From Chloroflexota bacterium (GTDB lineage: Bacteria > Chloroflexota > Anaerolineae > Anaerolineales > UBA4823): a stretch of 64,000 nucleotides of DNA. The translations under genes were made by a program, and so were the position numbers. Below, piece by piece: positions 43,265 to 51,781 of the stretch. The notes beneath the pieces are model-generated. The model searched no databases. It was given only the letters and a program-made list of their open reading frames with translations, and had not been told where the DNA came from. The stretch is taken from the NCBI GenBank assembly GCA_012516075.1, contig JAAYXE010000099.1, forward strand, positions 1 to 64,000, given 5' to 3'. How positions within the stretch are numbered: position 1 is the first letter of the stretch; every line of letters starts with the position of its first letter.

Positions 43265-43289
43265 ATCATCTCAGGCGGCCTGAGATGAT
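43265..43289 (+). terminator. Hairpin after the receiver-ATPase gene
   Basis: ATCATCTCAGG (43265-43275) pairs perfectly with 43279-43289 around a 3-nt loop. The T content after it is low, so termination may be partial. The rest of the 164-bp gap shows nothing clear. Confidence 0.5.
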
Positions 43290-43402
43290 GATTTGAAAAT
43301 CCTTCGGGCAGTCCCGGGCATTCCACAGCATTCAGGGCGCCAGCCGGGAAGTTCGGTCTTTTCAAGATTTGAAGAAATGGCCGGGCAGGTGCGAGATAAA
43401 TC

Positions 43403-44179
43403 ATGACCGACTTATCTGCTGCAACCCTTCACAAAATACGCTGCGCCGCTGAAATCATTCACGAATTTCATCAGGGAGTTGTACTCACCGGTGCGGGAAT
43501 ATCCACCCCCTCAGGGATCCCAGATTTCCGCTCGCCCAACAGTGGTCTCTGGGAGCGCTACGATCCTTTTGAGGTTGCATCACTGACGTCTTTTCGCTAC
43601 CAGCCGGAAAAATTTTACGAATGGATCCGCCCTCTGGCACAGGAGATCTTCGCTGCCCAACCCAATCCGGCACATTATGCGGTGGTTGACCTTGAGCGGC
43701 ACGGTTATGTTCAGACTGTTATCACCCAGAACATTGATAATCTGCACCAGCGGGCGGGATCCCGGCTGGTGCTGGAAGTGCATGGATCGTTAGAAACCTT
43801 TACCTGTGTGAGCTGTTACGAGAAGGTCGCTGGCAAACAACTGCACGAACGATATCTGGTTTCGGGAGAAGTCCCGCGCTGTGCGGGCTGCGGCAGTGTA
43901 CTAAAGCCGGATATCGTTCTTTTTGGGGAGCAGCTGCCTGTTCGCACCTGGCTGGCCGCACAGGAGGCCAGCCGGCGCTGCGACCTCATGATCGTGGCAG
44001 GCTCCTCGCTGGAAGTGCTGCCGGTTGCCGGTCTGCCGATGCGTGCCCTGGAAAACGGCGCGCATTTGATCCTGATCAACAAGAGCGAAACCTATCTGGA
44101 TGTGCGCGCCGATATTGTATTTCGGGAGGATGTGAGCCAGATTCTTCCCCGAATTGTAGAAGAGGTCGTCGTTGATTGA
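43403..44179 (+). CDS. NAD-dependent protein deacylase (sirtuin)
   Basis: This 258-residue Sir2-family enzyme has the NAD-binding motif GAGISTPSGIPDFR (30-43), TQNIDNLHQRAGS, and catalytic His in LEVHGSLE. The Zn-ribbon cysteines are CVSC and CAGC, and GSSLEVLPVAGLP closes the Rossmann fold. It would remove acetyl or other acyl groups from lysines. The class is the bacterial U/III-type by length; no Tyr-x-x-Arg succinyl motif is obvious. Its 3' end overlaps the histidine kinase by 8 nt, so the two are coupled. Confidence 0.93.
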   Translation: MTDLSAATLHKIRCAAEIIHEFHQGVVLTGAGISTPSGIPDFRSPNSGLWERYDPFEVASLTSFRYQPEKFYEWIRPLAQEIFAAQPNPAHYAVVDLERHGYVQTVITQNIDNLHQRAGSRLVLEVHGSLETFTCVSCYEKVAGKQLHERYLVSGEVPRCAGCGSVLKPDIVLFGEQLPVRTWLAAQEASRRCDLMIVAGSSLEVLPVAGLPMRALENGAHLILINKSETYLDVRADIVFREDVSQILPRIVEEVVVD

Positions 44180-45365
44180 AGTAAAACAACCTGCCCTGCT
44201 GGAGCGTTACCAGCGGCTAATCGAAATTTCGCGAAATCTGGCCTCCACGCTGAACCTGGAGAACCTGTTAAATCAGATTGTTCATGCTGCTGCGGATCTG
44301 TGCAACGCGCAGGCCGCCTCGATTCTGCTTTACGACAGCAAGAAGCGCGAGCTCTATTTCAGCGCAACTTCAAACCTGGCTGAGCCCCTGATGCGCGGCC
44401 TGACTGTACCCGTTGAAAGCAGCCTGGCGGGCTGGATTGTGACCCACCGGGAGCCAATCATCATCGCCGACGCGCAAAGCGATCCACGCCATTTCAGCGG
44501 AGTGGCGCGCAGCACCAATATCACCACCACGTCTTTACTCGGGGTGCCGCTGATTAACAAAGAGGAGGTCGTCGGGGCGTTGGAGGCGATCAACAAGCTG
44601 GAGGGTGGGTTCAGTCAGGAAGACCTGGAAGTGCTGACCGCCCTGGGATCAATGGCGGCCGTGGCCATTGAAAACGCACGCCTGTTTCAGCAGTCCGATT
44701 TGATCAGCGTGCTGGTGCACGAGCTGCGCACGCCTCTGACCTCGATCAACATGGCGACCCGGCTGCTGCTGCGGCCTGAGACTTCGACCGAGATGCGGGA
44801 AAATATGATCCGGACGATTCTGGACGAAACAAACCGCCTGTCGGAGATGACGACGGCGTTTCTGGACCTGGCCCGGATTGAATCGGGTCGCATGCAGTTT
44901 CAGGTTCAACATTTTGACGTGCTGCCTGTACTTGAGGGCTGCGTGCGGATGATGCAGGCCCGGGCCCTGGAGCGAGGAATCCAGATCGATCTGGAGGCCC
45001 GCGAATGCCAGTACCAGATTAAGGCCGATCCGGACAAGATCAAGCAAGTATTTCTCAATCTGTTACATAATGCGGTTAAATACAACCGTCCGGAGGGTAA
45101 AATCACCATCAAGGTAGATGCGGAAGACGAACTGCGTGTGAGCTTTGCTGACACCGGCCCGGGCATTCCGGAAGAGAGCCTGCCGCATCTGTTTGAAAAG
45201 TTTTACCGCGTTCCCGGGACAGAAAAGGCAGCCCAGGGGACTGGCCTGGGTCTGTCGATCTGCCAGCGCATCATCGAAGCGCACGGAGGACGGATTGAAG
45301 CCCAGAGTGAGGTGGGGGCAGGCAGCACGTTTACGGTGTTTTTGCCGCTGGAAAAATCTTGCTAA
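44172..45365 (+). CDS. GAF domain sensor histidine kinase
   Basis: This 397-residue protein has no membrane helix, so it is a cytoplasmic sensor. The GAF domain spans about 25-170 (TSLLGVPLINKEEVVGALEAINK). The dimerisation/phospho-acceptor helix contains LVHELRTPLTSI with His183, and the ATPase domain shows NLLHNAVKY, DTGPGIPEESLPHLFEKFYR and GTGLGLSICQRIIEAHGG. It starts at TTG 44172 inside the sirtuin gene. No cognate regulator is directly adjacent; the receiver-ATPase fusion upstream is a candidate. Confidence 0.9.
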   Translation: MIEVKQPALLERYQRLIEISRNLASTLNLENLLNQIVHAAADLCNAQAASILLYDSKKRELYFSATSNLAEPLMRGLTVPVESSLAGWIVTHREPIIIADAQSDPRHFSGVARSTNITTTSLLGVPLINKEEVVGALEAINKLEGGFSQEDLEVLTALGSMAAVAIENARLFQQSDLISVLVHELRTPLTSINMATRLLLRPETSTEMRENMIRTILDETNRLSEMTTAFLDLARIESGRMQFQVQHFDVLPVLEGCVRMMQARALERGIQIDLEARECQYQIKADPDKIKQVFLNLLHNAVKYNRPEGKITIKVDAEDELRVSFADTGPGIPEESLPHLFEKFYRVPGTEKAAQGTGLGLSICQRIIEAHGGRIEAQSEVGAGSTFTVFLPLEKSC

Positions 45366-45374
45366 GATACAGAG

Positions 45375-45393
45375 GCCGGGGAATAACCCCGGC
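45375..45393. terminator. Hairpin between the histidine kinase and dehydrogenase genes
   Basis: GCCGGGG (45375-45381) pairs with CCCCGGC (45387-45393), flanked by partial CAG/CTG pairing. It separates convergent genes; the T tract is weak. Confidence 0.5.
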
Positions 45394-45398
45394 CCCTG

Positions 45399-46376
45399 TT
45401 ATGTGTCTGCAGGTTCAAGAAGAACTTTCAGTACCCCCGGCCTGGCTGCATAATCGAGCGCCTCAATGGCCTGGGATAGCGGATAGCGCCGGGCAATCAG
45501 GGGGAGGGGATCGACCTGGCGGTTTTCGAGCAGGCGCAGGGCCGGTGGAAATGGACCGCAGCGCGAGCCCACCAGGGTGATTTCATCCACAACAAAGGAA
45601 GAAAAATTAAAGCGCACATCCCCTTTGTATGTGCTTTTCAGTACAACGGTGCCCCGCGGCCGGATCGCCCTGCGGGCCATGTTGAGCCCGGCTTCAGAAC
45701 CGGTGGCCTCCACCACGACATCCATCTGCCGTTCCTCGATCTCATTTTCGGGCAGCGTCTTAATCGCCCATTCTCCGAGAATCTGGCGTTGAAATTCATG
45801 CCGGACGACCACCTGCAGGTCGCACCCGGTAAGCGCCAGTACCTGGGCGATCAGCAGCCCCAGCCGGCCGGCGCCAATAAGCAGTACACGGTCGGTCGGG
45901 TTAATTTTTATTTGCTCGGTGATCTCCAGAGCGGCCGCCAGCGGTTCGGTAAAGACAGCGGCCTCGCCTGAAACGCTGTCAGGAACCCGGTGCAGGTTTT
46001 CCAGGGGCAGCGTGGTGAAACCGGCAAAAACGCCACTGCGGTTCGAGATTCCCAGGGTGGTGCGGTTTTCACAGTGGGTTGGCCGGCCTGCGCGGCAGGT
46101 CTTGCAGACCCCGCAAACAGCATTGATCTCGCCGACCACGCGTTTGCCAAGCAGAGGGTGCTGACTGCCTTCGGGAGTATTAACTTTGATCACTTCGCCA
46201 ACGAATTCATGCCCCATCACCCCGGTAAATGGGTAATATCCCTTCACCATTTCCAGATCTGTGGAGCAAATGCCGGCCAGACGGACTTTCAGCAGAGCTT
46301 CACCGGGCGGTGGCACCGGAACGGGAAGATCTTCGCAAAATGTAACGTGCTGATTTTCAAGCCAGAGGGCCTGCAT
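45399..46376 (-). CDS. Zinc-dependent medium-chain alcohol/polyol dehydrogenase
   Basis: This 325-residue MDR-superfamily enzyme has the catalytic zinc ligands Cys38 region (GICSTD), GHEFVGEV and Glu. The structural zinc site is CGVCKTCRAGRPTHC, and the cofactor loop is LLIGAGRLGLLIAQ. It has VVVEATGSEAGL and ends with LEALDYA-like substrate-domain residues. Family members oxidise threonine, sorbitol or other alcohols; the substrate is not resolved. ATG at 46376 has AAAGGAGAACGCC upstream; the longer open frame lacks a ribosome site. Confidence 0.88.
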   Translation of the reverse strand: MQALWLENQHVTFCEDLPVPVPPPGEALLKVRLAGICSTDLEMVKGYYPFTGVMGHEFVGEVIKVNTPEGSQHPLLGKRVVGEINAVCGVCKTCRAGRPTHCENRTTLGISNRSGVFAGFTTLPLENLHRVPDSVSGEAAVFTEPLAAALEITEQIKINPTDRVLLIGAGRLGLLIAQVLALTGCDLQVVVRHEFQRQILGEWAIKTLPENEIEERQMDVVVEATGSEAGLNMARRAIRPRGTVVLKSTYKGDVRFNFSSFVVDEITLVGSRCGPFPPALRLLENRQVDPLPLIARRYPLSQAIEALDYAARPGVLKVLLEPADT

Positions 46377-46446
46377 GGCGTTCTCCTTTTTGCTTTGTTC
46401 TGGTTTTCGATGATCGCGGCTGTTTGAAGGATAAAAAAACAGACGA

Positions 46447-48213
46447 CTACCTTGCACCCCGGCGGCCAAACTGGCGCTCGAGTAAATCGACAGAAAGATG
46501 GATCATCGTCGGGCGTCCGTGAGGACAGGTGCGCGGCGAAGCACAGCTCTCCAGGTTGCTGAGCAGCGCGCGCTGTTCCTCCGGGGATAAAACCTGGCCT
46601 GCTTTGATGGCAGCTCGTTTACAGACCCGGGCGATGATGCGGGCTTCCACCTCAGACTGCAGCGGTGTTTCGTCCTCTTCGAAATCCTCCACCAGTGTGC
46701 GCAGGGCAGCCGCGGGATCACTGCCAGACAGCAGATCGGGAACAGCGCGCACCAGGAAGGTCGAGGATCCAAACGGTTCGACATGGAAACCTAATCGCTG
46801 GAGAATGGGCAGCTGCTCAGAAAGCAGGCGTGCCGAGGCTGGCGGCAGGTCGACAGTCACGGGCTGCAGAAGCGTCTGGGCCGGGATTTGTTCCTGGCGC
46901 TGGGCCATGAACTGCTCAAAAAGTACCCGCTCGTGGGCTGCATGCTGGTCAATCAAATAGAGCCCATCCGGGCCTTCGGCTACCAGATAAGCGGCTGCAA
47001 TCTGACCTACCAGGCGCAGCAGGGGAACGTGCCCTGTGGGCAGGTTGGGCTGCGCAGGTGAACCAGGGGCAGATTCTTCAACGGCATCATCCGGGTAATC
47101 AACCTGCCAGGTAGAAGTCTCCTGCTCTTCTCCGGCTATATTCCAGGACGGATCGAATTCTTTCTGGGGCTGTGCCCATTCATCCCCGGGCGCCCAGCGC
47201 AACTGAGCATCCAGGCCGGGAACCGGGGTGTATGCCAGCAAGGCCCGGCGGACAGCACGCTGAACGCCGGTGAAAATCTGATCCGGGTTACGGAAGCGCA
47301 CTTCAGCCTTGGCCGGATGCACATTGACGTCGACCGCCTCGGGGGGGATGTTGATGAACAGCACCGCCAGCGGATAGCGTCCGACCATCAGCAGGGTGTG
47401 ATAAGCCTTGAGCAGCGCTGCGCTGAGGGCGCTGTCCTGAACGGGCCGTCCATTAACGAAAAAGATGATTTCCTGGCGGTTGGAGCGGGTTATGGAGGTG
47501 GGACTGATAAAACCTTCAATCTGTAAGCTGTCATCCTCGGCCAGGACTTCCAGCATCTGCCGTGCGATCTCAACCCCATAAAGGGAAGCCAGGATTTCAC
47601 GGCGGTTACCGTTTCCGCTGGTCTGCAGTGACGGTCGCCCCTCCTGGCGCAGGTGAAAACGAACATGCGGATAGGCAAGCGCGTAGCGTGTAACCAGATT
47701 GTCGATCTGGCGGCGTTCGGTAACGTCGGCCTTCAAGAACTTCAAACGGGCAGGGACATTGAAAAACAGGTCTTCAACCCGAATGACCGTTCCCACAGGA
47801 GCGCCTACCGGCTGCACGGATCCGGCTATTCCGCCATCAACCTTAAGGCGTGCGCCGGTCTCATCTCCCGGCCGGCGTGAGGTGGCTGTCAGACGGGATA
47901 CGGAACCAATGGAAGCAAGGGCTTCACCGCGAAAGCCCAGCGTACGGATCCGGAACAGGTCGGCAGCATCCTTGAGTTTGCTGGTGGCATGGCGCTCGAG
48001 AGCCAGGGTCATTTCCTCAGCAGCAATACCCGACCCGTTATCGGCAACTTCGATCAGGCGTTTTCCGGCACCTTCAATGGTTATGGTTATTTGCGTAGCC
48101 CCGGCATCCAGGGAATTTTCGATCAGCTCTTTGACAACCGAAGCAGGGCGCTCAACGACTTCACCGGCTGCGATCTGAGATGCAACCTCAGGGGGTAATA
48201 TCTGGATAGGCAT
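46447..48213 (-). CDS. mutL: DNA mismatch repair protein MutL
   Basis: This 588-residue GHKL ATPase couples mismatch recognition to strand incision. N-terminal motifs are KELIENSLDAGAT, DNGSGI and TLGFRGEALASIGSVS. The C-terminal dimerisation domain begins near LLRLVGQIAAAYLVAEG and includes LIDQHAAHERVLFE. The family end SPRTCPHGRPTMIHLS is present. The DQHA motif of the endonuclease type of MutL is intact, so it should nick DNA. No mutS is nearby. A TATAAT 6 nt before the ATG and no ribosome site suggest a leaderless mRNA. Confidence 0.96.
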   Translation of the reverse strand: MPIQILPPEVASQIAAGEVVERPASVVKELIENSLDAGATQITITIEGAGKRLIEVADNGSGIAAEEMTLALERHATSKLKDAADLFRIRTLGFRGEALASIGSVSRLTATSRRPGDETGARLKVDGGIAGSVQPVGAPVGTVIRVEDLFFNVPARLKFLKADVTERRQIDNLVTRYALAYPHVRFHLRQEGRPSLQTSGNGNRREILASLYGVEIARQMLEVLAEDDSLQIEGFISPTSITRSNRQEIIFFVNGRPVQDSALSAALLKAYHTLLMVGRYPLAVLFINIPPEAVDVNVHPAKAEVRFRNPDQIFTGVQRAVRRALLAYTPVPGLDAQLRWAPGDEWAQPQKEFDPSWNIAGEEQETSTWQVDYPDDAVEESAPGSPAQPNLPTGHVPLLRLVGQIAAAYLVAEGPDGLYLIDQHAAHERVLFEQFMAQRQEQIPAQTLLQPVTVDLPPASARLLSEQLPILQRLGFHVEPFGSSTFLVRAVPDLLSGSDPAAALRTLVEDFEEDETPLQSEVEARIIARVCKRAAIKAGQVLSPEEQRALLSNLESCASPRTCPHGRPTMIHLSVDLLERQFGRRGAR

Positions 48214-48219
48214 GTTCTT

Positions 48220-48225
48220 ATTATA
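48220..48225 (-). promoter_or_regulatory. -10 element giving leaderless mutL
   Basis: Perfect TATAAT on the minus strand with only six bases (AAGAAC) to the ATG, placing the start site at the A of the start codon. The -35 is weak. Confidence 0.5.
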
Positions 48226-48392
48226 TGTGATTTCACCTGAAGATCAGGGCTTCGCTGGTTTTTTCCATATTTCCGCTAACGCATTTATAATGCAGGTGTG
48301 CTGCGGATCTGGGGCTGACCTGTCTCCCGTTCCCAAAAGCCTTCCGGGACAGGAATCAACAGCCGCGGCCCGTATAAGCAGGAGTGCGTGTC

Positions 48393-48680
48393 ATGGATGA
48401 TGTTCAAAAGGCTTTGATAATCGTTGGAATTACCCTGGCAGCGGTTTTTCTCATCAATGCGCTCATTTATTATTCCATTGTGCACCGCAGGCGGAAAAAC
48501 TCTAAAGGCTGGTTCAGCGAAATCGGTTTGATGCGTAAAGTGGTGAAGCGGGCGCGCGATCCCTGGTTTGTCGAAGACGAGATGCTGCGTGAGCTCTCGA
48601 AAAGCGTTGCGGGGTTGAAAGGGAAAGACATCATCGATGACACCTCCCGGGGGGTGGAAGAAAGCCCCAGCCCCGATTGA
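48393..48680 (+). CDS. Small single-pass membrane protein
   Basis: This 95-residue protein is not recognised. One membrane helix (about 7-28, ALIIVGITLAAVFLINALIYY) is followed by a basic patch (HRRRKNSK) and a charged cytoplasmic tail. ATG 48393 is preferred because CAGGAG lies 8 nt upstream. The gap of 55 nt to the CoA-transferase gene allows co-transcription. Confidence 0.6.
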   Translation: MDDVQKALIIVGITLAAVFLINALIYYSIVHRRRKNSKGWFSEIGLMRKVVKRARDPWFVEDEMLRELSKSVAGLKGKDIIDDTSRGVEESPSPD

Positions 48681-48735
48681 TGAGCGCCGTTTATCGCTGC
48701 TACCTGGCAGTGAAAATTACAGATGACAAAAAGCT

Positions 48736-49536
48736 ATGACGGATAAACGCATTTCTTTCGAAGACGCTGCTGCCCTCGTCAGGCCAGGGATGACGCTGGC
48801 CCTGGGGGGCATGACCCTGTACCGCCGGCCGGTCGCCTTTGTGCGCGCCCTGATACGCCGCTTCAGAGAAACAGGTGAACCTGGCGATCTCACACTCCTT
48901 GCCTTTACAGCCGGGATTGAGAGCGACCTGCTGGTTGGGGCCGGAATGGTATCGCGCGTGCGTACGTGTTATTTTGGCCTCGAAATCTTTGGCCTGGCTC
49001 CTATGTTCACGTATTTTGCGAACCGGGGTGAGTTGGAGATCATCGAGGAAACCGAAGCCAGCCTGGCCCTGGGGCTGCGTGCACAGATGGCTGGAATAGG
49101 CTTTATGCCGGGGCGGGCCTGGCAGGGTACGGACCTACCGCGGCTGCGCCCCGATGTGCGCACTGTAGCGGATCCATACAGCGGAGAAGTGCTGACAGCT
49201 TTTCCAGCCATCCGGCCGGATGTCGCGGTGATCCACGCACTGCGTGCGGACCCCGACGGGAATGCCATCATCGGGACGAACAAAGGGATTGATGAAGAGT
49301 TGACCCTGACAACCGATCAGGTGATTGTAACGGCCGAAGAAATTGTCCCGGAACTCACCAGAGCGGATCTGGTTGCACCACTGGTGCACGCCGTCGTGCA
49401 CGCACCGGGCGGCGCATCTCCGACCTCCTGCCATCCACTTTATGCTCTGGACGGTAAAGCGTTGATGACCTACACCGAGCAGGTGAGCGACCCGTCTTCA
49501 TTCGAGACCTTTGTCCAGAACTGGCTTTCGACCTGA
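48736..49536 (+). CDS. CoA-transferase subunit A-like protein
   Basis: This 266-residue protein of the family I CoA-transferase alpha-subunit type, closest in style to glutaconate CoA-transferase A, contains VRPGMTLALGGMTLYRRPVAFVRALIR, LTLLAFTAGIESDLLVGAG and RPDVAVIHALRADPDGNAIIG. The alpha subunit lacks the catalytic Glu, which lies in the beta subunit. No beta-subunit gene follows; an S41 protease comes next after a terminator. It may pair with a distant subunit or have another role. The start has a poor ribosome site (ATGACAAAAAGCT). Confidence 0.82.
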   Translation: MTDKRISFEDAAALVRPGMTLALGGMTLYRRPVAFVRALIRRFRETGEPGDLTLLAFTAGIESDLLVGAGMVSRVRTCYFGLEIFGLAPMFTYFANRGELEIIEETEASLALGLRAQMAGIGFMPGRAWQGTDLPRLRPDVRTVADPYSGEVLTAFPAIRPDVAVIHALRADPDGNAIIGTNKGIDEELTLTTDQVIVTAEEIVPELTRADLVAPLVHAVVHAPGGASPTSCHPLYALDGKALMTYTEQVSDPSSFETFVQNWLST

Positions 49537-49597
49537 CAGACCCCCCCCGTATACGGATCGTTTATCTGCCTCTAATCCAAATAATACAATTTAAAGC

Positions 49598-49630
49598 TAC
49601 AATCTTTTAGTAAAAGATTGTATTTTTTGA
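49598..49630 (+). terminator. Terminator after the CoA-transferase gene
   Basis: TACAATCTTTTA (49598-49609) pairs with TAAAAGATTGTA (49611-49622), followed by TTTTTTG. The true loop includes the inner A/T pairs. Confidence 0.75.
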
Positions 49631-49702
49631 TTTAAATGACAGAAAACGTTTAGAGCTGTCTTCTTCTGTGGGGTATCAGGCGCAGAAGTACAGGAGTGGC
49701 AC

Positions 49703-50980
49703 ATGAAATCTCGAATACTGGTAACGATTACAGGAGTTCTGGTACTTGCAGTCCTGCTGGCTGGCGCCTGCTCCGCAGGGTTTATTGTCGGTCGGGCAAT
49801 GGATATTTCCGGAGAAGCGGGTATTGCCCAGGGGCCGGTGATCCCGAATTTGCGCGATGGCCTGTTAGGATCAGGTTCGAACACGGCAGAGGCTGCCGGA
49901 ACCCCGGATGAGCTGGAAGCACTGTTTGCCCCCTTCTGGCAGGCCTGGGATCTGGTTCACAAGCAGTATGTCGACCAGCCCGTCGATGATGTCGAACTGA
50001 TGCGCGGGGCGATTCAGGGGATGCTCAATGCACTCGGCGACCAGCATACCTCCTACCTTAACCCGGAAAACTATGAACAGGCTAACGCGCATCTGGAAGG
50101 TGAAGAGTACCAGGGGATTGGCGCCTGGGTGGATATCACCGGGGATTATCTGACGATTATCAGCCCAATGCCCAATTCGCCTGCCGAAGAGGCAGGGCTC
50201 ATGCCTGGGGATCAGGTGATTGCAGTTGATGGTGAGGACGTCACCGGTATCGATGGTGAACAGGTTCGCCAGCGCATCATTGGTCCGGAAGGAACGACCG
50301 TTGTTCTGACCATCCAGCGTGAGGGAGAGGATGAGCCGTTCGACGTCGAGGTGAGACGCGCCAAAATTGTGGTTCCTTCTGTAGACGGCGAGATGCTGGA
50401 GAACCAGATCGCATATGTCCGGCTCTTCACTTTCGGGGCAGATACTGCGAATGAACTGCACAGAACCCTGCGAGAGCTTCTGGCCGAAAACCCACAGGGG
50501 TTGATCCTGGATTTGCGCAACAACGGCGGCGGTTATCTTGATACGGCGATTGACGTTGCCTCCGAGTTTATCGGTGACGGCGTCATCATGTATGAGGTTC
50601 ATGCAGACGGCTCTGAGACTATCTTCGATGCTCGCAGGGGTGGGCTGGCAACCAAAATACCGCTTGTGGTCCTGATCAATGAAGGCAGCGCCTCTGCGTC
50701 GGAGATTGTAGCCGGAGCCATTCAGGATCACGACCGCGGAAAGCTGGTTGGAATGACCTCGTTTGGAAAAGGATCGGTGCAAAATTATACACCGCTGGTG
50801 AACAATCAGGGCGCCGTGCGCATTACGATCGCGCGCTGGCTGACGCCTGACAAACGCCAGATCCACGAGGTCGGACTGGAGCCGGATGTAACTGTTGAAA
50901 TCACCGAGGAAGATTTCGCTGAGGGGAAAGATCCCCAGCTGGATGCAGCCATAGATCTTCTGTTGCAGGAACAGCAGTGA
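49703..50980 (+). CDS. S41 family carboxy-terminal processing protease
   Basis: This 425-residue exported protease has an N-terminal signal or anchor helix (VLVLAVLLAGACSAGFIVG; the Cys at 23-24 could be lipidated). The S41 N-terminal helical region includes QHTSYLNPE. A PDZ domain (about 125-205, MPGDQVIAVDGEDV) follows, then the catalytic core LDLRNNGGGYLDTA, NEGSASASEIVAGAIQDH (nucleophile Ser) and SFGKGSVQ (catalytic Lys). It probably degrades or trims envelope proteins. ATG at 49703 follows CAGGAGTGGCAC. It leads a group of three proteases. Confidence 0.93.
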   Translation: MKSRILVTITGVLVLAVLLAGACSAGFIVGRAMDISGEAGIAQGPVIPNLRDGLLGSGSNTAEAAGTPDELEALFAPFWQAWDLVHKQYVDQPVDDVELMRGAIQGMLNALGDQHTSYLNPENYEQANAHLEGEEYQGIGAWVDITGDYLTIISPMPNSPAEEAGLMPGDQVIAVDGEDVTGIDGEQVRQRIIGPEGTTVVLTIQREGEDEPFDVEVRRAKIVVPSVDGEMLENQIAYVRLFTFGADTANELHRTLRELLAENPQGLILDLRNNGGGYLDTAIDVASEFIGDGVIMYEVHADGSETIFDARRGGLATKIPLVVLINEGSASASEIVAGAIQDHDRGKLVGMTSFGKGSVQNYTPLVNNQGAVRITIARWLTPDKRQIHEVGLEPDVTVEITEEDFAEGKDPQLDAAIDLLLQEQQ

Positions 50981-51050
50981 ATCTTCTCCAGCCGTTGATG
51001 TAAGTCGTTACGGTTATCGTTAAGTTTCGTTTCGAAGTAAGGAGAAAGAA

Positions 51051-51758
51051 ATGCCGTTTCTGTTCTACGATCCTCGTTACCTGTGTTTTATGGCACCGGC
51101 ATTTATTCTCATGCTGGTGGTTCAGTTCTACGTGCGATCCGCGTACTCGAAATGGAGCCAGGTACCTGCGCGCAGCCGGATCTCAGGCCTGGAGGCTGCA
51201 CAACGCCTGATTCAGCGCAGTGGATTGTATGATGTGCGTATCGAGGGGACCCCGGGTCAACTGACAGACCACTACGATCCGCGCGGTAAAGTGCTGCGGC
51301 TCTCGCGTGAGGTTGCTCAGGGGAGCTCGGTTGCTGCGCTGGCGATCGCAGCCCATGAATTAGGCCACGCCATGCAGGATAAGGAAGATTACTTCCCCCT
51401 GCGATTTCGGGCCGCGCTGGTCCCGGCGGTGAATATCGGTTCTTACCTGGGCTGGATCCTGCTGATCATCGGCATCCTCCTGAGGTTTACGGAGCTTGCC
51501 TGGTTGGGCGTGATCGTGTTCTCAGGAGGCGCTCTGTTTGCGCTGGCTACCCTCCCCGTGGAGTTAAATGCCTCACGGCGTGCTCGCCAGCTGCTGACCG
51601 ATACCGGCATCATCGTTGGTGAGGACGAGCAGAGGGGAGTGAACCACGTGCTGAACGCAGCCGCGCTGACCTATGTGGCGGCCCTGATCACCGCCGTCCT
51701 TCAACTGCTGTATTATGTGATGCTGGTGCTGGGGATGGGCGGCCGGTCGCGTGATTAA
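51051..51758 (+). CDS. YugP-type membrane zinc metallopeptidase
   Basis: This 235-residue membrane protein has helices near 5-25, 120-165 and 205-228. The zinc site AAHELGHAMQ (HExxH) is preceded by the family segment LRLSREVAQGSSVAALAIAAHE, and LPVELNASRRARQLL marks the conserved third-ligand region. The family is linked to membrane protein quality control. The start follows AAGGAGAAAGAA. It lies between S41 and HtrA-type protease genes, so all three may act together. Confidence 0.9.
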   Translation: MPFLFYDPRYLCFMAPAFILMLVVQFYVRSAYSKWSQVPARSRISGLEAAQRLIQRSGLYDVRIEGTPGQLTDHYDPRGKVLRLSREVAQGSSVAALAIAAHELGHAMQDKEDYFPLRFRAALVPAVNIGSYLGWILLIIGILLRFTELAWLGVIVFSGGALFALATLPVELNASRRARQLLTDTGIIVGEDEQRGVNHVLNAAALTYVAALITAVLQLLYYVMLVLGMGGRSRD

Positions 51759-51781
51759 ACTCGGCAGCGGAGGTAGCGTGA

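Noticed and set aside
49871..50866. 331-codon minus-strand frame
   Set aside because: Shadow of the S41 protease gene, which carries all catalytic motifs.
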